This document shows positions 7,475 to 11,245 of a stretch of 11,245 bases of DNA, piece after piece. A model generated the notes under the pieces. That model made no database searches. It saw only the letters and a program-made list of their open reading frames with translations, and was not told the DNA's origin. Numbering within the stretch: the first letter of the stretch is position 1; each line of letters opens with the position of its first letter. Origin of the DNA: Bacillota bacterium (GTDB lineage: Bacteria > Vulcanimicrobiota > JAMDEM01); the NCBI GenBank assembly GCA_023486985.1, contig JAMDEM010000198.1, forward strand, positions 1-11,245. The letters run 5' to 3'. The position numbers and the translations under genes were made by a program.

Positions 7475-7550
7475 GGGGCTGTAGCTCAGCTGGGAGAGCG
7501 CTTGCTCGGCATGCAAGAGGTCACGAGTTCGAATCTCGTCAGCTCCACCA
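7475..7550 (+). tRNA. tRNA-Ala (anticodon GGC)
   Basis: The 76 bases fold as a standard cloverleaf. The acceptor stem GGGGCTG pairs with CAGCTCC (one G-U). The D arm has GCTC/GAGC, and the anticodon stem is CTTGC/GCAAG with loop TCGGCAT, giving anticodon GGC (7508-7510), which reads GCC and GCU alanine codons. The T arm is ACGAG-TTCGAAT-CTCGT. Discriminator A and a genome-encoded CCA end the gene. It is alone, with its own promoter. No clear T-rich terminator follows; only a weak GGTTT/AAACC hairpin is seen at 7581-7596. Confidence 0.98.
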
Positions 7551-7605
7551 AAAATAGAAAGGTCTTGATATTTTACCGCGGGTTTCCTCAAAAACCTCAT
7601 TATGT

Positions 7606-7633
7606 TTGACAAAATTTAACATCTTGTTAACAT
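7606..7633. promoter_or_regulatory. Second copy of the TTAACAT palindromic element
   Basis: TTGACA (7606-7611) precedes TTAACA-TCT-TGTTAA (7616-7630), a perfect inverted repeat, as in the element at 5592-5618. TTGACA with TAACAT 16 bases on could be a weak plus-strand promoter overlapped by an operator. It lies between the tRNA and the XRE gene, about 190 bases before the latter. The rest of 7551-7758 shows no gene or other structure that I can support. Confidence 0.45.
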
Positions 7634-7758
7634 CTATTGTAAAACTTTTACTTCAACTCTAATTACTTCCTTGCTAAAGTATATCTGCATTGAACTGTTT
7701 AATGTTGAATAAATACTCGTAATTACTGGCAGAACTATCAAGCTTTACATTCAGAATC

Positions 7759-7787
7759 TTGATTTTATAGGCTTTTATCCATATAAT
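7759..7787 (+). promoter_or_regulatory. Sigma70-type promoter of the XRE regulator gene
   Basis: TTGATT (7759-7764) and a perfect TATAAT (7782-7787) are separated by the optimal 17 bases. Transcription should start near 7794, leaving a leader of under 30 bases that carries the ribosome binding site. Confidence 0.75.
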
Positions 7788-7820
7788 ACTTCTAAACTTA
7801 AATCAGGAAGGAGGTACTAA

Positions 7821-8165
7821 ATGCCAACCTTAAACAAAAAGCTGGGAGAAAAAATTAAGAAACTCAGACATGACGCCCATCTTACCCAGGAAGCCTTTGC
7901 ACAAAGGATTAATGTCCATCCTTCTTTTATCGGTCCGATAGAAAAGGGGCTCAAAAGCCCTTCTCTTGCCACGCTGGAAAGAATTGCAGAATCTTTTGAC
8001 ACTCCGCTTTACAAACTTTTCCTTTTTGAGGAAAAAGACGGAGCAACGGAAGTTTATTCCAAAGAATTTTCAAGGCTTATCTCTGGAAGGCCAAAAAAGG
8101 AATGGGATTTGCTTCTGAAAATTACCAAAGATGTAATCAATGTTTGCAGCGGTTGCGGGAAATAA
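7821..8165 (+). CDS. XRE-family helix-turn-helix transcriptional regulator
   Basis: This is a small (114-residue) DNA-binding protein of the Cro/CI (XRE) type. The HTH_3 domain covers about residues 9-67: KIKKLRHDAHLTQEAFAQRI, then the recognition-helix region VHPSFIGPIEKGLKSPSL (32-49), then TLERIAESFDTPLYKLF (51-67). The C-terminal 45 residues have no recognised ligand domain and end in CSGCGK (109-114), a CxxC pair that might bind metal or respond to redox; that is inference. The start is certain: AAGGAGGT (7808-7815) lies five bases before the ATG, after a good promoter. It is monocistronic, between tRNA-Ala and a convergent operon. Its target is unknown; the TTAACAT palindromes at 7616-7633 and 5600-5618 are candidate operators. 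The stop codon touches the inner edge of a dispersed repeat. Confidence 0.92.
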   Translation: MPTLNKKLGEKIKKLRHDAHLTQEAFAQRINVHPSFIGPIEKGLKSPSLATLERIAESFDTPLYKLFLFEEKDGATEVYSKEFSRLISGRPKKEWDLLLKITKDVINVCSGCGK

Positions 8166-8226
8166 GGCAAGCTTGTTTTCTCTCGTTATTTCATTGGCGT
8201 GCGCCCGTGATATTAACAGTTCGAAA
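8161..8226 (-). repeat. Dispersed repeat, short form, inverted relative to 7268-7416
   Basis: Read on the minus strand, this gives TTTCGAACTGTTAATATCAC and then a block with TGAAATAACGAGAG and AAAACAAGCTT. Both occur at 7268-7416 on the plus strand, where an extra 84 bases separate them. The inner end overlaps the XRE stop codon. An overlapping hairpin, GATATTA (8209-8215) with TAATATC (8228-8234), lies at the outer edge. No T-rich terminator is visible between the convergent genes. Confidence 0.65.
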
Positions 8227-8273
8227 ATAATATCCGGATTCTTTGAAAACAGAAAAAAACGGTATTTTACCAC

Positions 8274-9143
8274 TTACTTTAACGGTTGGTTTTTATTAGC
8301 CGGATTCAGGTATTTATACAAACCCCTGTAAAAAAGCGCCCCGGTCATTTTTTTTCTGTAATCCCTTGAAGACCTTATGTCATCTATAGGAGAGGCTTCC
8401 TCAATAATTACTTGACTAGCCTCTTCAATAATTTCAATGCCTAGTTTCTTCCCTTCAAGGTACCTTTCAGTCCTTTTTGCCCTGATAACGCTTGGAGCCA
8501 CCGCTCCCAGAGCTATTCTTACCTCAGATAAAACCCCCTTGATGTAAGAAGCTTCAAATGCTACTGAAACTTTTGATATGGCAAGAGACTTTCTCTGCCC
8601 CAGTTTGCTGAAAAAAGCAATCGATTCTTTCTTTAAGGGTTTCAAGGCTATCTCTTTTATTATTTCATCCTTTTCCATTACATTTTTCCCGGGACCGGTG
8701 AAAAATTCATCAACAGCGACTATTCTTTCTCCCCGCACACTGGCAAGAGTTAATACGCTGTCAAGAACCACAAGAGCCGGAATGCTGTCTCCGGCAGGCG
8801 AGGAATGAGCAAGATTGCCGGCTATCGTTCCTCTGTTTCTTATCTGGGGAGAGCCGATGGTGGATACCGCCTCTTTAAGAACCCATGCCTTTTCATTAAT
8901 TAAAGAAGATTCTTCAACATCACTGTGGGTGGCAAGGGACCCGATTTTTATCAAACCTTTTTCTTCTTTTATATATTTAAGACTTGATATGTATCCTATA
9001 TCCAGTATTCCGTCCGTTTTTATTTTCTTTTCTTTCAAAAGAACGATTAAATCCGTTCCACCAGCCAGAATCTTAAGATTATTTTTTCCCTTTTCTAAAA
9101 CTTCTAAAGCCTCATCAAGGCTCTGAGGAGCAAAATACTTCAT
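8274..9143 (-). CDS. Molybdenum-hydroxylase FAD-binding subunit (XdhB/CoxM-like)
   Basis: This 289-residue protein is the medium FAD-binding subunit of the xanthine dehydrogenase/CO dehydrogenase family, which passes electrons between iron-sulfur clusters and an acceptor. The first FAD-binding motif is LAGGTDL (26-32). The second is the family hallmark RNRGTIAGN (102-110), followed by HSSPAGDSIPALV (113-125). FSKLGQRKSLAISKVS leads into the C-terminal domain, which has VRIALGAVAPSVIRAKR. Length is normal. The ATG lies two bases after the coaBC stop, so the two are co-transcribed; GGAAG about 12 bases upstream is a weak site, suggesting coupling. Unusually, neither the molybdopterin subunit nor the 2Fe-2S subunit is next to it: the next gene is a convergent regulator. 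It may serve an enzyme encoded elsewhere or have taken another role. Family is firm, substrate unknown. Confidence 0.92.
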   Translation of the reverse strand: MKYFAPQSLDEALEVLEKGKNNLKILAGGTDLIVLLKEKKIKTDGILDIGYISSLKYIKEEKGLIKIGSLATHSDVEESSLINEKAWVLKEAVSTIGSPQIRNRGTIAGNLAHSSPAGDSIPALVVLDSVLTLASVRGERIVAVDEFFTGPGKNVMEKDEIIKEIALKPLKKESIAFFSKLGQRKSLAISKVSVAFEASYIKGVLSEVRIALGAVAPSVIRAKRTERYLEGKKLGIEIIEEASQVIIEEASPIDDIRSSRDYRKKMTGALFYRGLYKYLNPANKNQPLK

Positions 9144-9145
9144 AT

Positions 9146-10387
9146 CTATCTTTTTCTTCCAATTTTTCTTTCAATTGTATTAAGAATCATTGAAGCTATG
9201 TCTTCTTTTGAAGCCCTGTGAACATGGATGTGCTCCTTCTTTTTATCTATAATATAAACCTCATTCTCTTCTCCGGCAAAACCAATTCCCTCTCTGGAAA
9301 CATCATTGGCAATAACCAGGTCAACGCCAGTTTCTCTAAGCCACTTATATGAGCTTTCTATAAGTTCCTTTTCCTTCAAGCCGTACTGGGCTTTAAAAGC
9401 AGCGAGAAAGGCGCCTTTGTTTATCATTGCCGCCCCGGCAATGATCTTGGGTGTGGGAATTAATTTTAAATCCAGAGACTTTATCCGGGTGGAAATTTTC
9501 GAAGGATATGCCTTTGAAGGAGTAAAGTCGGCAACAGCGGCTGAAGAAATGAATAAATTGCATTTTTCAACCTCCTTGAGCACCGCATCTTTCATTTCCC
9601 TGGAGGTCAGGACTTTTATCAGCTTTATCCCGGCTGGAGGCTCTGCGCTTCCCGGACCATACACAAGGATAACTTCAGCTCCTCTTCTTTTTGCCTCCCG
9701 GGCAACAGCTACACCCATCCTGCCTGAGCTTCTGTTTGTTATCACTCTAACCGGGTCTATAAATTCAACGGTGGGACCGGCTGAGACAAGAACCTTTAAA
9801 CCTTTCATTGTCTTTCCCGATAGCTCTTCAATTACAGCCTCCACAATTTCATCAACAAGAGCAATTTTCGCCTTGCTCTCGGCTCTTACAGGGTCAATAA
9901 ATTTTATTCCCATTTTTTTCAGCTTTTTTATATTCTCGGCAACTACCGGATGCTCATACATTGAAAGATGCATGCCCGGGGCAATAATGACAGGGAGTTT
10001 GCTGCCTATGGCGGTTGTCAAGACAGTGGTTACCGGCGTATCATCTATGCCGCAGGCAGCCTTGCTGATTGTATTGGCTGTGGCAGGAGCCACAAGCACA
10101 AGATCCGCCCTTCCTTCCCACTGTCCGGCAAGAAAGATATGCTCAACCCTTCCGCCAAGATGGGTTACAACGGGGTTGCCCGTTGCCCATTCCATGGCAT
10201 CCGGGTGAATTATCTGCTCTGCCGAATGGGTCATGACAACAAAAACTTCAGCGCCGTAGCGCATAAGCTTTCTTGCTATATGAGGACTTTCAATTGCAGA
10301 AACGCTTCCGGTTATGCAAAGGACTATCTTCCTGCCTTCAAGATGATTTCCAAGAGTTCCTTTGATGTCTTTTAAGTAATCTTTCAC
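9146..10387 (-). CDS. coaBC: Bifunctional CoaBC, archaeal-type: PPC decarboxylase / phosphopantothenate-cysteine ligase
   Basis: CoaBC joins cysteine to 4'-phosphopantothenate (CoaB) and decarboxylates the product with FMN (CoaC), giving 4'-phosphopantetheine for coenzyme A. The CoaC half (about 1-190) has His83 in VEHIFLAG and the flavin loop APATANTISKAACGIDD. It has PGMH (137-140) where bacterial enzymes have PAMN, and RAESKAK (168-174) where they have a clamp with the catalytic Cys in a CG-rich loop. The only cysteines are 24, 112 and 276. The CoaB half has SAGPTVEFIDPVRVITNRSS (202-221), SSAAVADF (281-288), FKAQ (331-334) and ANDVS (360-364). As I recall it, the Methanocaldococcus protein is closest. 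The GTG start overlaps the upstream stop (GTGA), with AAGGA nine bases before. The gene is intact. Confidence 0.93.
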   Translation of the reverse strand: MKDYLKDIKGTLGNHLEGRKIVLCITGSVSAIESPHIARKLMRYGAEVFVVMTHSAEQIIHPDAMEWATGNPVVTHLGGRVEHIFLAGQWEGRADLVLVAPATANTISKAACGIDDTPVTTVLTTAIGSKLPVIIAPGMHLSMYEHPVVAENIKKLKKMGIKFIDPVRAESKAKIALVDEIVEAVIEELSGKTMKGLKVLVSAGPTVEFIDPVRVITNRSSGRMGVAVAREAKRRGAEVILVYGPGSAEPPAGIKLIKVLTSREMKDAVLKEVEKCNLFISSAAVADFTPSKAYPSKISTRIKSLDLKLIPTPKIIAGAAMINKGAFLAAFKAQYGLKEKELIESSYKWLRETGVDLVIANDVSREGIGFAGEENEVYIIDKKKEHIHVHRASKEDIASMILNTIERKIGRKR

Positions 10388-11118
10388 CTGTATCTTTCCT
10401 TTATTCTGGAATATATCTCCTTATCTTCGATATGCCTGCCAACGAGGGAAAGAGTGGCAAAAACTTTTTCCCCGTGAATTGCAAGCAAAACTTCATATGG
10501 AGCAAGCCCTTCAAGACAGGCAGCAATCTGTTCAAGATAATAAAGGTTTAAATCTTCATGGCTTTCATCAAAGTTTTCCTCCGCACCCGCCTCCGTTTTC
10601 ACTGAATAAAGCTTTCCGGTTTCAACTTTTGAGGAAGGAAGAACCTTACCCAGCTTTATTATAGCTTCCTGGCAGAGAAGAGATTCAGGATAATTATAAT
10701 CAATGCCTTCAAGAAGTGATTCTATTTCAATCCGGCCTCTTACCGTGCCTTTTCCAAGGAATTCTTTTAATATCTTTAAAACTTCCTTCTCTATTTCACC
10801 CGGATGGAAGGTAAGATCTCTTTTCAGGCGTAAAAGCCGGAAAATCGGTCTTTTGCCTTCCAGTCCTTCAAGCAATATTTCAAGATATCTTTTTAATTCT
10901 TCTTCCTCGCCGGAGATAAAATCTTCTTCAGTTTTTGTTTTAAAGGGTGAATATTTAAGCAATACCTGAGAGGCAAAATTTACGGCTTCATCTTCAAATC
11001 TTCCGCTGTAATATTTAGAAGCTTTTTCTGCCCATGAGAAGAGAGAAGAAAAAGGTTTCCGTTTTTCAAGAAAATCTTTGATAATGCCCGCAGCTTCCTG
11101 CCTTTTTGAATCTGCCAT
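10384..11118 (-). CDS. Hypothetical protein, helical, first gene of the coaBC operon in window
   Basis: I do not recognise this 244-residue protein. It is soluble, charged and mostly helical by composition, with Glu/Lys-rich stretches (EEDFISGEEEELKRYLE, 64-80). Leu-rich segments recur loosely (LLEGLEG, 82-88; LLEGIDY, 135-141; CLEGLAPYE, 201-209), which could hint at a repeat fold, but I would not call one. There is no signal peptide, membrane helix or catalytic motif. The ATG has a strong GGGAGGG site (11125-11131), seven bases away. The stop overlaps the coaBC GTG, so translation is probably coupled, but a link to coenzyme A synthesis is only inferred from position. Residues about 77-109 are encoded by a 103-base stretch that is present again, inverted, at 11143-11245. 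Confidence 0.8.
   Translation of the reverse strand: MADSKRQEAAGIIKDFLEKRKPFSSLFSWAEKASKYYSGRFEDEAVNFASQVLLKYSPFKTKTEEDFISGEEEELKRYLEILLEGLEGKRPIFRLLRLKRDLTFHPGEIEKEVLKILKEFLGKGTVRGRIEIESLLEGIDYNYPESLLCQEAIIKLGKVLPSSKVETGKLYSVKTEAGAEENFDESHEDLNLYYLEQIAACLEGLAPYEVLLAIHGEKVFATLSLVGRHIEDKEIYSRIKERYR
10791..10893 (-). repeat. Inverted repeat arm 1, inside the hypothetical gene
   Basis: This 103-base stretch is the reverse complement of 11143-11245 with one mismatch (10795 against 11241). It is an uninterrupted part of the minus-strand coding frame, which continues normally on both sides, so this is presumably the original copy. Confidence 0.9.
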
Positions 11119-11142
11119 CTTCTGCCCTCCCTATTATGGGCT

Positions 11143-11245
11143 AAAAGATATCTTGAAATATTGCTTGAAGGACTGGAAGGCAAAAGACCGATTTTCCGGC
11201 TTTTACGCCTGAAAAGAGATCTTACCTTCCATCCGGGTGAGATAG
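11143..11245 (+). repeat. Inverted repeat arm 2, at the right edge of the window
   Basis: Read on the plus strand this encodes the same peptide as residues 79-109 of the hypothetical protein (RYLEILLEGLEG onward), but with no start codon: the frame opens at 11110 just after a stop. The single difference is synonymous (GAA to GAG, both Glu). The copy runs into the window end, so its full extent is unknown. It is either a real inverted duplication or an assembly or amplification fold-back. Confidence 0.85.

Noticed and set aside
7412..7612. 66-residue open frame on the minus strand containing GGADEIRTRDLLHAEQ
   Set aside because: It is the antisense of tRNA-Ala; this peptide is a well-known false annotation produced by tRNA genes.
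7268..8236. Insertion sequence or integrated element using tRNA-Ala as attachment site
   Set aside because: There is no transposase or integrase, and no duplicated tRNA 3' end; only noncoding inverted repeats support a unit.
8140..8331. Possible small gene overlapping the end of the XRE gene
   Set aside because: It has no ribosome site, crosses a dispersed repeat and runs into the convergent FAD-subunit gene.
9306..10208. 300-codon open frame on the plus strand
   Set aside because: It lies wholly opposite coaBC, which has clear family motifs; composition is that of an antisense shadow.
10980..11183. 67-codon minus-strand frame crossing the start of the hypothetical gene
   Set aside because: It begins inside the inverted repeat and overlaps the better-supported gene in another frame.
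1..11245. CRISPR array, riboswitch or toxin-antitoxin pair
   Set aside because: No regularly spaced repeats, no conserved riboswitch core in any leader, and the XRE gene has no adjacent toxin-sized partner.

Overview
The window reads as part of the chromosome of an uncultured, probably anaerobic bacterium of moderate to low GC content. Signs are tight operons with strong Shine-Dalgarno sequences, bacterial folate genes, a phosphate acetyl/butyryltransferase, a clostripain-family protease, a tRNA with an encoded CCA end, and sigma70-like promoters. I cannot place the phylum. One gene, coaBC, looks like the archaeal type, as sometimes seen in deep-branching or little-studied bacterial lineages. 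There is no transposase, integrase, CRISPR array or toxin-antitoxin pair.

Layout. (1) 1-738, plus strand: 3' part of a phosphate acetyl/butyryltransferase gene that enters from outside the window. (2) 739-863: convergent intergenic region with two short dispersed repeats and a GC-rich palindrome. (3) 864-5563, minus strand: the folate operon folC, folP, folK, followed by a coupled gene for a multi-pass membrane protein. A 73-bp element with terminal inverted repeats lies between folC and folP. (4) 5564-5684: divergent promoter region with a perfect GTTAACA/TGTTAAC palindrome. (5) 5685-7211, plus strand: clostripain-type (C11) cysteine peptidase with a clean terminator. (6) 7266-8236: a compact tRNA-Ala(GGC) gene and an XRE-family regulator gene, flanked by related noncoding repeats in inverted orientation. 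(7) 8274-11118, minus strand: an unknown helical protein, an archaeal-type coaBC and a lone molybdenum-hydroxylase FAD subunit, in a tightly packed operon. (8) 11143-11245: an inverted copy of an internal piece of the unknown gene.

How the genes work together. folK and folP make 7,8-dihydropteroate and folC adds glutamate, so three consecutive steps of folate synthesis are in one transcription unit. coaBC makes 4'-phosphopantetheine for coenzyme A, and the phosphotransacylase uses acyl-CoA, but they are in separate units. The FAD subunit lacks its usual molybdopterin and iron-sulfur partners here.

There is no convincing whole new system. The most interesting signals are the archaeal-type CoaBC lacking the usual catalytic cysteine, the inverted repeats around the tRNA/XRE block, a 27-28 bp promoter-like element present upstream of two plus-strand genes, and the 103-bp inverted duplication at the right edge, which may be an assembly artefact.
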